Assembly: GCA_003963365.1 (NCBI GenBank)
Contig: RXJG01000002.1
Span: 451,722 to 515,721, forward strand
Source of the DNA: Sphingobacteriales bacterium
GTDB taxonomy: Bacteria; Bacteroidota; Bacteroidia; Chitinophagales; Chitinophagaceae
Length of the DNA stretch: 64,000 bases
Reading direction: 5' to 3'
In this document: piece after piece, positions 36,910 through 46,411 of the stretch
Layout of the letters: every line of letters starts with the position of its first letter
How positions within the stretch are numbered: the stretch's first letter is position 1
Translations under genes and position numbers: made by a program
Notes under the pieces: generated by a model
Database searches by the model: none
The model's input: only the letters and a program-made list of their open reading frames with translations
What the model was told of the DNA's origin: nothing

Positions 36910-37890
36910 ATGAACGCTGCTTTTATTAACAATATTTTCAATACAGTTCCGCATGCTTTCCCCTCTCTTGCATTGGAGGTTTTTCATTTTCAATACAGGG
37001 AAAATGCATTATACAGGAAATTTGTAAAGCAACTGGGAATAAGAAAAGAAGAAGTTACTTCCCCTGAAAAAATCCCTTTTCTGCCGGTTTCTTTCTTTAA
37101 AACACATACTGTTAAAACCACTTCCTTTGATTCGGAACTGGTATTTGCCAGCAGTGGAACCACCCAAACCATCAACAGCTTTCATTATATAAAAGAGACT
37201 GCAATATACAGGCAGTCTTTTTTCCAGTTTTTTGAAGAAAACTATGGCAATATCAGTAACTGGTGTGTGCTGGGTTTGCTGCCCTCTTATCTTGAGCGAA
37301 ATAATTCTTCCCTGGTATATATGGTGAATGCCTTGATTGAAGAAAGTAAACACCCGGAAAGCGGTTTTTACCTGAAGGAGTTTGATCAACTATTTTCGGT
37401 ATTAAAAAAGCTGGAGGCCAGGAACCAGCCTGCTATTTTAATAGGCGTAACATTTGGCCTTCTCGATTTTTTTGAACACTACGAAATACCGCTAAAGCAC
37501 ACCATCATAATGGAAACTGGTGGAATGAAGGGGAGAAGAGAGGAATGGACCAGGAAGGAAGTGCATGATTTTATAAAGTCAAAAACAGGTTTAAAACAGA
37601 TCCATTCAGAATATGGAATGACGGAATTATTATCACAGGCATATTCAAAAGGGGAAGGAATTTTTCAATGCCCTCAATGGATGAAAATATTAGTAAGAGA
37701 CGAAGATGACCCTTTGCTGGTGAAAACAGAAGGAAGGGGAGTGATCAATGTAATTGACCTGGCAAATATTTACAGTTGCAGTTTTATTGCCACAGATGAT
37801 GCGGGTACATTACATATGGATGGAAGTTTTGAAGTGATCGGCCGGGTTGACAACAGCGATATTCGTGGGTGCAGCCTGATGGCGGTTTAG
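36910..37890 (+). CDS. LuxE-like acyl-protein synthetase/acyltransferase
   Basis: IPFLPVSFFKTHTVKTTSFDSELVFASSGTTQTINSFHYIK; TGGMKGRREEWTRKEVHDFIKSKTGLKQIHSEYGMTELLSQAYS. Confidence 0.75.
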   Translation: MNAAFINNIFNTVPHAFPSLALEVFHFQYRENALYRKFVKQLGIRKEEVTSPEKIPFLPVSFFKTHTVKTTSFDSELVFASSGTTQTINSFHYIKETAIYRQSFFQFFEENYGNISNWCVLGLLPSYLERNNSSLVYMVNALIEESKHPESGFYLKEFDQLFSVLKKLEARNQPAILIGVTFGLLDFFEHYEIPLKHTIIMETGGMKGRREEWTRKEVHDFIKSKTGLKQIHSEYGMTELLSQAYSKGEGIFQCPQWMKILVRDEDDPLLVKTEGRGVINVIDLANIYSCSFIATDDAGTLHMDGSFEVIGRVDNSDIRGCSLMAV

Positions 37891-37893
37891 TAA

Positions 37894-38307
37894 TCAGCAC
37901 CGGCTGGCTAACACTTTTTTACTGTAGTATACCCCTCCAAAAGGATCTGTTTGTTTTAACCGGTATTCCGTTTTAGCGGTAAAATCTTCCGTATCAACAA
38001 ACTTGTATACTTCTTTGCCGGTGTAATTAAAATGGGCTATTTCAACATACTCACCATTATCATTTTTTCTTTCAACTGAAAATCCCCACCTGCCTGTTTT
38101 AGCATCTGATTGCCAAATCAGCACAATGCCATTGCGGCTTTTGATACCATTAAAGAAACAGAGTTTTAGAGACTGAACAGCATCATGTACATTGATGGTT
38201 GCATTATTGGTGTGATTACGTTCAAGACTGATCAAATACAATCCTCTTATCAGGGAAATAAAGGACATAGCAAAACATAAAACAGTCAGAATAATTCTGG
38301 TTTCCAT
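37894..38307 (-). CDS. hypothetical protein
   Basis: METRIILTVLCFAMSFISLIRGLYLI TM; 137 aa; C-terminal half resembles the segment preceding CTDs (YRLKQTDPFGGVYYSKKV). Confidence 0.55.
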   Translation of the reverse strand: METRIILTVLCFAMSFISLIRGLYLISLERNHTNNATINVHDAVQSLKLCFFNGIKSRNGIVLIWQSDAKTGRWGFSVERKNDNGEYVEIAHFNYTGKEVYKFVDTEDFTAKTEYRLKQTDPFGGVYYSKKVLASRC

Positions 38308-38431
38308 AGTTAGGGTATGTACGGATTACGGATTAAATTACCCTCAATAAACGCCTAACTGCATAGTTTAGTATGCCTGGCAAAAGAAAGTTTACAGTCA
38401 ATGTTTTACGGAATCGACTAGTTTACAGCGT

Positions 38432-39508
38432 TTAATCAGCGTATTTCACATCTATGAGCTCCGTACAGGGAACGGTTCTTTTTTCCTGGTTACTTTTTAT
38501 TGCCAGTTCAATCAGTCGTATGGTATTATACCCATGTTCCGGCTTTTCTTTTAAGGGGGCATTGTGAATAATGGTATTATAGAGGTTGGTATAATAAAGA
38601 CCGAAATTTCCGGGTTTTGATGGTAGATACTCTTTAATAACTTTCCCGTCTCTTTCAGTGTGCAAAAGTCCGTAATAAGAAGTAGGTTCCTGTCCCCATC
38701 CGGGTCCTCCGGGCATTTCTCCTTTTCTCAGGGCTGCTTCCTGTGGATCTTCTCCATATTTGATAAATGAGCCCATGGTTCCATGAATCATATACCTTGG
38801 TCCTGGTTCCCTTACCAGCATACCTGCTTTTAAAGTCACCCTGGTAAATCCATAATCTAAACGGATATCAAAAAAATCATCCACTTTGGCATGAGGTCTT
38901 TGCAACCTGATGTCAGTAGTAATATATTTGGGTAAGCCAAATAAATAAAGAGCCTGGTCAGCAAGGTGTGAGCCAAGGTCATAAAGTATTCCACTGCCAG
39001 GTTTATTTTCTTCCCGCCAGGCATTGGGTTTTGCTTCTGGCCGGTAACGATTGTAGTGCCCTTCAAATTCCACAATATCACCTAAAATTTTTTGCTGCAG
39101 CAGTTCTTTAATAGTGAGAAAATCTGAAACATATCTCCTGTTTTGATATACACTCAGGATTTTCTGCTCACGGCTGGCCGTTTCAATTAATGATAAAGCT
39201 TCTGCACTGGTAATGGTGAACGGTTTTTCAATTACCACATTTCTTCCCGCCTCCAGGATTGTTTTGGCATAAGGATGATGCGTTTCATTGGGAGAGGTAA
39301 TTACAAATAAATCCAGTGTTGTATCATCTAAAGCTTCCTCAAGCGAACGATAGGTTTTTATGTCTGCTTTTAATAGCTGGCCATTATTGGAAGATCGTTC
39401 TACCACTGCAGTCCAGTTAAAAAAGGGATTATTAAAAAAAAAGGGGGCATGAAAAACCTTTGCTGAAATACCAAAACCAATGATGCAAACATTTAATGGA
39501 ACTGTCAT
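38432..39508 (-). CDS. Gfo/Idh/MocA-family oxidoreductase
   Basis: VCIIGFGISAKVFHAPFF; VITSPNETHHPYAKTILEAGRNVVIEKPFT; WREENKPGSGILYDLGSHLADQALYLFG. Confidence 0.94.
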   Translation of the reverse strand: MTVPLNVCIIGFGISAKVFHAPFFFNNPFFNWTAVVERSSNNGQLLKADIKTYRSLEEALDDTTLDLFVITSPNETHHPYAKTILEAGRNVVIEKPFTITSAEALSLIETASREQKILSVYQNRRYVSDFLTIKELLQQKILGDIVEFEGHYNRYRPEAKPNAWREENKPGSGILYDLGSHLADQALYLFGLPKYITTDIRLQRPHAKVDDFFDIRLDYGFTRVTLKAGMLVREPGPRYMIHGTMGSFIKYGEDPQEAALRKGEMPGGPGWGQEPTSYYGLLHTERDGKVIKEYLPSKPGNFGLYYTNLYNTIIHNAPLKEKPEHGYNTIRLIELAIKSNQEKRTVPCTELIDVKYAD

Positions 39509-39900
39509 ACCTGGTATAAAAAATTATAAACAAATGTAACTACTTAAAATATTAACGGGCTGTAGGATCAATTCAAAAAGACTGGTAATATTAAGATACC
39601 CTAAATATGCTTTTATTATTGGTCAATCAGCCGATTATTTTATTTTTAAAACAGTAAAATAGTTTTAAAACCTATTATGAATATATTTGTAACGAACTGG
39701 TTACATTACATAGGGTTTTTGCAGCTGAAGAATTTACGGTAAAAGAGCAAATCACTTAATTTGCCGGAGGGAGGTGAAGAAAAGTGTTCCCTGGTGATGT
39801 CATGTAATCAGATAATATTATAAAAGCAAACCCGATTATTCATATTGCATCGTACAGGTAAAATGAAAAAAGAATAATACCTGAAACCCGTTTAAATAAG

Positions 39901-40956
39901 ATGAAAAAAATATTAGTTACAGGGACTGCCGGATTTATAGGATTTCATGTGGCCAAAAAATTATTGTCACTCGGGTATGAAGTCACAGGCATCGATAGCA
40001 TCAACGATTATTATGATACGGGTTTAAAATTCGCAAGGCTCAGAGACTGTGGTATTACACAAGAAATGATACAGCACAGTAAAATAGTTCAGAGTGAGGT
40101 TTATCCAAATTATAAGTTTGTACAGGTTCAGCTGGAAGATAAAAAGTTCATTGATAAACTCTTTAGTGAGAATCAATTTGAGGTGGTCATAAACCTGGCT
40201 GCACAGGCAGGGGTAAGATATTCCATTGAAAACCCTTATGCTTATCTCAACAGTAATTTACTGGGGTTTTTAAATCTGTTGGAAGCGAGCCGCCATCACA
40301 ATATCCGGCACCTGATCTATGCCAGTACTTCAAGTGTATATGGGTTGAATGAAAAATTTCCGTTAACAGAGAATGAAGCAGCTAACCATCCTATGACCCT
40401 TTATGCTGCTACCAAGAAGAGTAACGAAATGATGGCCCATTGCTACAGCCATTTATTTAATCTTCCTTCAACCGGTTTGCGTTTCTTTACTGTTTATGGC
40501 CCATGGGGAAGACCAGATATGGCTTTGTTCCTGTTTACTGACGCTATTATAAAAGGCGAACCAATAAAATTGTTCAACAATGGGAACATGATCAGGGATT
40601 TTACCTTTGTGGGAGATATTGCTGAATCTATTGCAAGGCTGGTACCGTTGCCACCACAGGGCGATGCCAACTGGAGCGGTCTTCAGCCAAACCCCGCTAC
40701 CTCCAGTGCACCTTACCGTATATTAAATATTGGCAACAATAAACCCGTACCGTTAATTGAATATGTAGAGGCTTTGGAAAAAGCATTGGGTATTAAAGCT
40801 AAAAGAGAATTACTACCCATGCAGTTAGGCGATGTGCCCGCTACACAGGCAGATTGCAGTTTGCTGGAAAACCTTACCGGCTATCGTCCCCTTGTTGATG
40901 TAGAGGAAGGAGTTGCGGAATTTGTAAAATGGTACCGGCAATATTATACCCTATAG
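39901..40956 (+). CDS. NAD-dependent epimerase (UDP-glucuronate 4-epimerase-like)
   Basis: KKILVTGTAGFIGFHVAKKLLSLGYEVTGIDSINDYYDTGLKFARL; AAQAGVRYSIENPYAYLNSNLLGFLNLLEA; YAATKKSNEMMAHCYSHLF; FFTVYGPWGRPDMALF. Confidence 0.94.
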   Translation: MKKILVTGTAGFIGFHVAKKLLSLGYEVTGIDSINDYYDTGLKFARLRDCGITQEMIQHSKIVQSEVYPNYKFVQVQLEDKKFIDKLFSENQFEVVINLAAQAGVRYSIENPYAYLNSNLLGFLNLLEASRHHNIRHLIYASTSSVYGLNEKFPLTENEAANHPMTLYAATKKSNEMMAHCYSHLFNLPSTGLRFFTVYGPWGRPDMALFLFTDAIIKGEPIKLFNNGNMIRDFTFVGDIAESIARLVPLPPQGDANWSGLQPNPATSSAPYRILNIGNNKPVPLIEYVEALEKALGIKAKRELLPMQLGDVPATQADCSLLENLTGYRPLVDVEEGVAEFVKWYRQYYTL

Positions 40957-41180
40957 CGAGATGCTGCTGATAATTTTTCTGCTGAAACTGGCAGATTTAA
41001 GCAGTGCTTAAACGGTTTTAATTCTATCCACAAAATAATTTTAGTGGTAAAACCTGTTAGCTAAGGCAAACTCATTTCTGGTTGACTATCTTTTAAATAT
41101 CACTAATAAAAAATTCCAAAAATGATTTTTTACTGCTAAATATAAAAGCTTTGCTGATATGCATTCAGCAAAGCTTTTAG

Positions 41181-41264
41181 TGCCCAGGACTGGATTCGAA
41201 CCAGCACGCCCTTTCGGGCACCACCACCTCAAAGTGGCTTGTCTACCAATTTCAACACCTGGGC
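41181..41264 (-). tRNA. tRNA-Leu (GAG)
   Basis: GCCCAGG...CCTGGGC+A acceptor; anticodon arm CCACT-TTGAGGT-GGTGG; long variable arm TGCCCGAAAGGGCGT. Confidence 0.93.
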
Positions 41265-41337
41265 TTGCCTGTCCCGATTGTTTCGGGAGGGTGCAAATAT
41301 AAACGAAAACCGGATAGAATGACGAGCCGAAACAGGG

Positions 41338-42492
41338 TTATTTCTTCAGCTCAATGCGGAAGCAGGTACCTTTTCCAACTTCGCTCCATTTTACAAATAG
41401 TTTTCCTTTGTGATATTGCTCCACTATTCTTTTAGACAGGGATAATCCCAAACCCCATCCACGTTTTTTGGTGGTAAAGCCGGGCTTAAATACCAGGCTT
41501 ATATTTTGCCGGCTGATGCCTTTGCCGGAATCTTTTATTTCTATAATCACATCATTAGCATCCTGCTTAATTTCTACACTTATTTTACCCTTACCTTCCA
41601 TAGCATCCAGCGCATTTTTCAATAAATTTTCCAAAACCCAATCAAACAACTGTGGTGAAATTTTAACCGGTATAGATGACTCATTGTAGGTATTCAAACT
41701 AAAATGTACTTTTCCGGCAGCTCTTTTCTTCATATAATCCATTACCTGCTGTACCTGCTGTATAATATTATGCTCTTCCAACTGTGGTGTACTGCCAATC
41801 TTGCCAAACCTTTCGGAAACTAATTTCAGCCGGTAAACATCTTTCTCCATTTCATGTGCAATTTTTTCGCTGCCGCTATTTTCTTTCAGCATTTCCACCC
41901 AGCCTTCTAATGAAGTAACCGGTGTGCCCAATTGATGCGCTGTTTCTTTAGCCATACCGGCCCATACCTGGTTTTGTGTGGATTTATTTCTAATGGTGAT
42001 GGAGAATATAGTAATGATAATAAAAAGTGCGACAATGATTAATTGAATAATCGGGTAATACTTCACTTGCTGTAACAACAATGACTGTCCATAATAATAA
42101 CGATTGATCAAAGAAGGATCTTTACCAATTACTACTTCAACAGGTTTGTTAAGCGATTTGAATTCCTGCAGTTTATCAGCAAGGTAATGGGGGTCATTAG
42201 TTATTCTACCGGAATCAAGGTTGATATAAGTACCAGTGATGCTGTCTCTTTCGTTTGTTTCAATGATGGGTACAGTTTTGTTTTCGGTGGTAATTAAAGA
42301 AGCCAGCCTCGTATCAGCATCAGAAGGGGAGGTGGCAAGAAAACGAAGTGCTTCGGCACATTGTTCAACCTTTTGTCTTTCCTCACGGGCAATTTTATTG
42401 GCTAAAAAGTTAGAATAAAAAATTGTGCCGCTTACAATCAGTATGGCAATAATGGCCAAACCTGTTCGCCAGTTGAATATTTGTGAAAACAT
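41338..42492 (-). CDS. sensor histidine kinase
   Basis: Two TM segments; MAKETAHQLGTPVTSLEGWVEMLKE H-box; NLLKNALDAMEGKG; DSGKGISRQN; RGWGLGLSLSKRIVEQYHKGKL. Confidence 0.93.
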   Translation of the reverse strand: MFSQIFNWRTGLAIIAILIVSGTIFYSNFLANKIAREERQKVEQCAEALRFLATSPSDADTRLASLITTENKTVPIIETNERDSITGTYINLDSGRITNDPHYLADKLQEFKSLNKPVEVVIGKDPSLINRYYYGQSLLLQQVKYYPIIQLIIVALFIIITIFSITIRNKSTQNQVWAGMAKETAHQLGTPVTSLEGWVEMLKENSGSEKIAHEMEKDVYRLKLVSERFGKIGSTPQLEEHNIIQQVQQVMDYMKKRAAGKVHFSLNTYNESSIPVKISPQLFDWVLENLLKNALDAMEGKGKISVEIKQDANDVIIEIKDSGKGISRQNISLVFKPGFTTKKRGWGLGLSLSKRIVEQYHKGKLFVKWSEVGKGTCFRIELKK

Positions 42493-42549
42493 TACTTAAA
42501 AATAGAAAACGATTGCCATCCTTCTGTTATTTTTGAAAAAATATTTCTG

Positions 42550-43575
42550 TTGACCCATCATCCATCAGTAGCGGTTGTTATTTTAAACTGGAATGGAAAA
42601 AACTATTTACAGCAGTTTCTTCCTTCCGTTATGCAATCTGCCTATTCCAATTTGCAGGTGATTGTGGCTGATAATGGTTCAACAGATGATTCAGTTTCTT
42701 TTCTTCAAACCAATTATCCTCAAATAAAAATTATCATCAATCAAACAAATGAAGGTTTTGCCAAAGGCTATAATACTGCCTTAAAGCAGGTACAGGCCGA
42801 TTACTGTGTTTTATTAAATTCAGATATTGAAGTAACGCCGGGCTGGATTGAACCAATCATTAGTTTAATGGAGACAGATAAAACCATTGCTGCCTGTCAG
42901 CCTAAACTTTTAGCTTTTCATAATAAAAAATTATTTGAATATGCCGGTGCAGCCGGTGGATGGATTGACGATTATGGTTATCCTTTTTCAAGAGGCCGTG
43001 TGTTTGATGTATGTGAAGAAGATAACGGGCAATATGATGAGGTGCAACAAGTGTTTTGGGCCAGTGGCGCCGCTTTCTTTGTTCGTTCATCCGTGTTTAC
43101 TGAAATGAAAGGCTTTGATGAATTCTTCTTTGCTCACCAGGAAGAAATTGATTTATGCTGGCGGATGCAACTGAGCGGTTATAAAATATATGCCTGCCCT
43201 CAATCAGTGGTGTATCATGTGGGCGGAGGAACATTACCTAAAGGAAATTCTAAAAAAACATGGCTTAACTACCGCAATAACCTCATAATGCTTTACAAGA
43301 ATTTACCAGTTAGTGAAAAACTCTGGAAAATTCCATTTCGTATTTCATTAGATGCTGTTTCAGCATGGAAAGCATTGTTAACAGGCGATGGTGGTTACTG
43401 GATAGCAGTATTGAAGGCGCATATTGATTTTTTTAAATGGGTAATCATCCAGCAATCGCAAAGTAATTTTGCCCCGGCAGGAAAAGAAAAGCCATCCTGC
43501 GTTTATCATGGTAATATTGTGTGGCAGTATTTTATCAACAAAAAAAGGACTTTTAAAGAAATAACGGGCAGATGA
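42550..43575 (+). CDS. family 2 glycosyltransferase
   Basis: VAVVILNWNGKNYLQQFLPSVMQSAYSNLQVIVADNGSTDDSVSFL; VLLNSDIEVTPGWIEP; FFAHQEEIDLCWRMQLSGYKIYACPQSVVYHVGGGT. Confidence 0.94.
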   Translation: MTHHPSVAVVILNWNGKNYLQQFLPSVMQSAYSNLQVIVADNGSTDDSVSFLQTNYPQIKIIINQTNEGFAKGYNTALKQVQADYCVLLNSDIEVTPGWIEPIISLMETDKTIAACQPKLLAFHNKKLFEYAGAAGGWIDDYGYPFSRGRVFDVCEEDNGQYDEVQQVFWASGAAFFVRSSVFTEMKGFDEFFFAHQEEIDLCWRMQLSGYKIYACPQSVVYHVGGGTLPKGNSKKTWLNYRNNLIMLYKNLPVSEKLWKIPFRISLDAVSAWKALLTGDGGYWIAVLKAHIDFFKWVIIQQSQSNFAPAGKEKPSCVYHGNIVWQYFINKKRTFKEITGR

Positions 43576-43622
43576 ATTTTAAAATAAATTTCCCCTTATT
43601 TTTGCGCCAGTAAATTCTGCAT

Positions 43623-43835
43623 ATGGATCAACAGGAAATATTCACCGAAGACAATACGAAGAAAGACTTCTCCCACGACTGGGTTAAATCTTCCCGCTTT
43701 TTATTTTATGTACAGGTATTGTGTATAGTAGCCTTTATTTTTGCTGGCTGTTATAAACTGTATGAAAAAAGATATAAGGGCAAGCCGGATGTAGTAGTGC
43801 CGGATAATACTTTATACGATCCTAAATACAAATAA
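43623..43835 (+). CDS. small membrane protein
   Basis: 70 aa with one TM; followed directly by a terminator. Confidence 0.6.
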   Translation: MDQQEIFTEDNTKKDFSHDWVKSSRFLFYVQVLCIVAFIFAGCYKLYEKRYKGKPDVVVPDNTLYDPKYK

Positions 43836-43858
43836 ACTGTAATAGATTTTATACTATT

Positions 43859-43885
43859 AATCCCGTTTTAAAACGGGATTTTTTA
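43859..43885 (+). terminator. rho-independent terminator
   Basis: Perfect palindrome AATCCCGTTTTAAAACGGGATT followed by ttttt. Confidence 0.85.
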
Positions 43886-43919
43886 TGCGAAAAACAGGAC
43901 AAAAAACAGCAAATAGTTT

Positions 43920-43950
43920 TTTGATAATTAGCTTAGTAACCCTATTTTTG
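43920..43950 (+). promoter_or_regulatory. Bacteroidota-type promoter of the tRNA-Gly/tRNA-Leu unit
   Basis: TTTG 43920-43923, 19 nt spacer, TATTTTTG 43943-43950. Confidence 0.65.
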
Positions 43951-43975
43951 CATCCCCAAAGTTCTTAAACAGTAT

Positions 43976-44048
<73 letters not shown>

Positions 44049-44102
44049 CAAAAGAAGGTGTGGGGACATTCCCGCACCTTTTTTATTCATCACCAGGTGA
44101 AT

Positions 44103-44188
44103 ACCCGGGTGGTGGAACTGGTAGACACGCAGGACTTAAAATCCTGTGGCCAGTAATGGCTGTACGGGTTCAACTCCCGTCCCGGGTA
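44103..44188 (+). tRNA. tRNA-Leu (TAA)
   Basis: acccggg...cccgggt+a acceptor; anticodon arm cagga-ctTAAaa-tcctg; long variable arm. Confidence 0.95.
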
Positions 44189-44190
44189 CA

Positions 44191-44226
44191 AAGGCCGTTT
44201 CGATTTTTTCGGAACGGCTTTTTTGT
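44191..44226 (+). terminator. rho-independent terminator after tRNA-Leu
   Basis: GGCCGTTTCGA-ttttt-TCGGAACGGCTTTTTTG. Confidence 0.75.
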
Positions 44227-44317
44227 TTTAGTATTACCGGCTGTATATTTCCATAGCATCACCTGTTGCCAATAGGGGTCATGTATCAAATTATTTGGTT
44301 TCGAAAAAAATAATTGA

Positions 44318-44359
44318 CATTCACCATTCACTATTGACTACTCACCACTCACTATTGCC
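44318..44359 (+). repeat. heptad array, TTCAC/CTCAC-type x6
   Basis: cattcac|cattcac|tattgac|tactcac|cactcac|tattgcc; last unit overlaps the stop region of the minus-strand gene ending at 44352. Confidence 0.75.
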
Positions 44360-45197
44360 CATTATAACTATACTCAATCTTCCCCACTAATTTTCTGTCC
44401 TTGTCAACACAAGCTTCTTTTAATTTCAATCCTCTTTCATCGTAGAGGTACATCCAGGTAAGATAATCGCTGCCGCTGCTTTGTACACGGTAAACCGTCA
44501 TTTCATTTAATCTTCCGGCATCATCGTAATCAAAACTGTAATCGGGCAGCATTCTTTTATAACGAATGTTGTAGCGTACAATATCGGTGAGTTGTTTTTT
44601 AGCATTGTAATAAAAATAGTAACGTTCTAATTGTTTGCCTTTGGCAAAATCAACCTCTTCACCGGCATTACCTTTTTCATCGTAATTAATGCGAATGGTT
44701 GCAGTGTCATTATCATTTTTAATTTTCAGCATTTTTTCCGGCAACCCATTGCTGTTATAAAACCATATATGTTTTTCAGAAAGAGAAAAGCTGGTATCTT
44801 TTGTTATGGAATTTGTTTCAATGCTTATCAGCTTCCCATCATTATCATACGTATAAACAGCGCTGTTTTCACTGTTATCATTTTTATCAACCGTTTTTAT
44901 CAATTGATCTTTTTCATTAAAATAACTGGTGAGTAAAGATTTGCCTGTTGCTGCAGAACCGGTAGTAGTTTCAATAGTTTTGTTTTGCAGGTTTATTTTT
45001 TGTTCCAGTAAAAAACCTTCGCTTGGCTGGCCGTCGCTTTCGGTGCTTTTAGTGGTAATGCTGATAATGGCATTTTGTTTATATAATTTCCACAGGTCAT
45101 TGGTCTTTTTTGTTCCTACTATATCATTGTAGTAATGCTGGGCATACAAAATAGGTGTTGTTAGCAAAAGGGCTACCGGCAAAAGAATTTTTTTCAT
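44352..45197 (-). CDS. hypothetical secreted protein with YD-like repeats
   Basis: Signal MKKILLPVALLLTTPILYAQ; repeated VYTYDNDGKLIS / INYDEKGNAGE / FDYDDAGRLNEMTVYR motifs. Confidence 0.75.
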   Translation of the reverse strand: MKKILLPVALLLTTPILYAQHYYNDIVGTKKTNDLWKLYKQNAIISITTKSTESDGQPSEGFLLEQKINLQNKTIETTTGSAATGKSLLTSYFNEKDQLIKTVDKNDNSENSAVYTYDNDGKLISIETNSITKDTSFSLSEKHIWFYNSNGLPEKMLKIKNDNDTATIRINYDEKGNAGEEVDFAKGKQLERYYFYYNAKKQLTDIVRYNIRYKRMLPDYSFDYDDAGRLNEMTVYRVQSSGSDYLTWMYLYDERGLKLKEACVDKDRKLVGKIEYSYNGQ

Positions 45198-45292
45198 GCT
45201 GCTGGAGGTATAATTTTTGTCAAAGATAACGGTGTATATTGTAACGTAATTTATACGTGTTTCTTTTATATTTTTATTAAAATTTAACTGCT

Positions 45293-46408
45293 TTGTCGCA
45301 CGCCAAAGAAAGAGCCGAAAAAATATGCCTTAACTGCGGGGCCGAACTGAAGGGAAGATATTGTCATCGCTGTGGCCAGGAAAACATTGAACCTAAAGAA
45401 AGCTTCTGGCATTTAGTAACCCATTTCTTCTACGACATCACCCATTTTGATGGTAAATTTTTTGAAACCGTTAAAATTCTCCTGTTTAATCCGGGTTTTT
45501 TAACCAGGCAATATATGGCCGGTAAAAGGGTTAGCTACCTCAACCCCATCAGGATGTATGTATTTACCTCCGCTATTTTCTTTTTGATCTTCTTCACGTT
45601 TATGACACCGGAAGAAACATTAAAAATTTCGGAAACAAAACCAAAAAAATCTCCCCTTTTAGTTGAAATACTGGAAGAAGCAAAAAATAATGCTAAACAG
45701 GAGTTAACTACGATTAAAGACTCTTCGGAAAAAGCAGATAAAGAAAAAGAGATAGCGGCTATTGAACATGATTTGAAACGATTGGCAACAGACAGCACCA
45801 TTACGGGGGACAGCCTGCAATCGGTTTCCGGTATTTTTAAATACAAGAAAAAGAATCCATTTGAAAAGCGCTTTGAAACGGTGGAAGCATATGACTCTGT
45901 TCAAAACACACTTAAGGGTGATGCAAAAGACAGCTGGCTGGAGCAATTCTTTACCCGTAAAAAAATTATGTGGGACAAGAAATATGGGGAAGGACATGTA
46001 ATGGAAGCTTTGAAAGAAAAATTTCTGCATTCCATTCCACAGTTATTGTTTGTATCGTTACCATTTTTTGCGTTGCTGCTGAAACTGCTGTATATCCGGC
46101 GTAAGAAATATTACTATGTTGATCACGGAATATTCTCCATTCATCTTTATTGCGCCATCTTTATTATTCTGTTGTTCATATTTGGATTGGAAAAGTTAAA
46201 AGTGGCTACGCAGTGGAACTGGATGTCTACCCTTATCGGCATAGTTATATTATCTGTTTATTTTTACGTGTACATTGCCATGAAGAAATATTATGAACAG
46301 GGATACTTAAAAACATTTTTAAAATATTGTATCCTGTTTATTTTATATCCAATAGTGGCGGGGTTACTGATGATGGTGTTTCTATTATTGTCAATTTTTA
46401 GATTATAA
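45293..46408 (+). CDS. DUF3667-type membrane protein with N-terminal zinc ribbon
   Basis: CLNCGAELKGRYCHRCGQENIEPKESFWHLVTHFFYDITHFDGKFFETVKILLFNPGFLTRQYMAGKRVSYLNPIRMYVFTSAIFF. Confidence 0.88.
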   Translation: MSHAKERAEKICLNCGAELKGRYCHRCGQENIEPKESFWHLVTHFFYDITHFDGKFFETVKILLFNPGFLTRQYMAGKRVSYLNPIRMYVFTSAIFFLIFFTFMTPEETLKISETKPKKSPLLVEILEEAKNNAKQELTTIKDSSEKADKEKEIAAIEHDLKRLATDSTITGDSLQSVSGIFKYKKKNPFEKRFETVEAYDSVQNTLKGDAKDSWLEQFFTRKKIMWDKKYGEGHVMEALKEKFLHSIPQLLFVSLPFFALLLKLLYIRRKKYYYVDHGIFSIHLYCAIFIILLFIFGLEKLKVATQWNWMSTLIGIVILSVYFYVYIAMKKYYEQGYLKTFLKYCILFILYPIVAGLLMMVFLLLSIFRL

Positions 46409-46411
46409 ATT

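Noticed and set aside
41273-41291. tcccgattgtttcggga hairpin as a terminator or mobile element
   Set aside because: Short stem next to the tRNA-Leu 5' end, no T-tract, and only one copy was noticed in the window.
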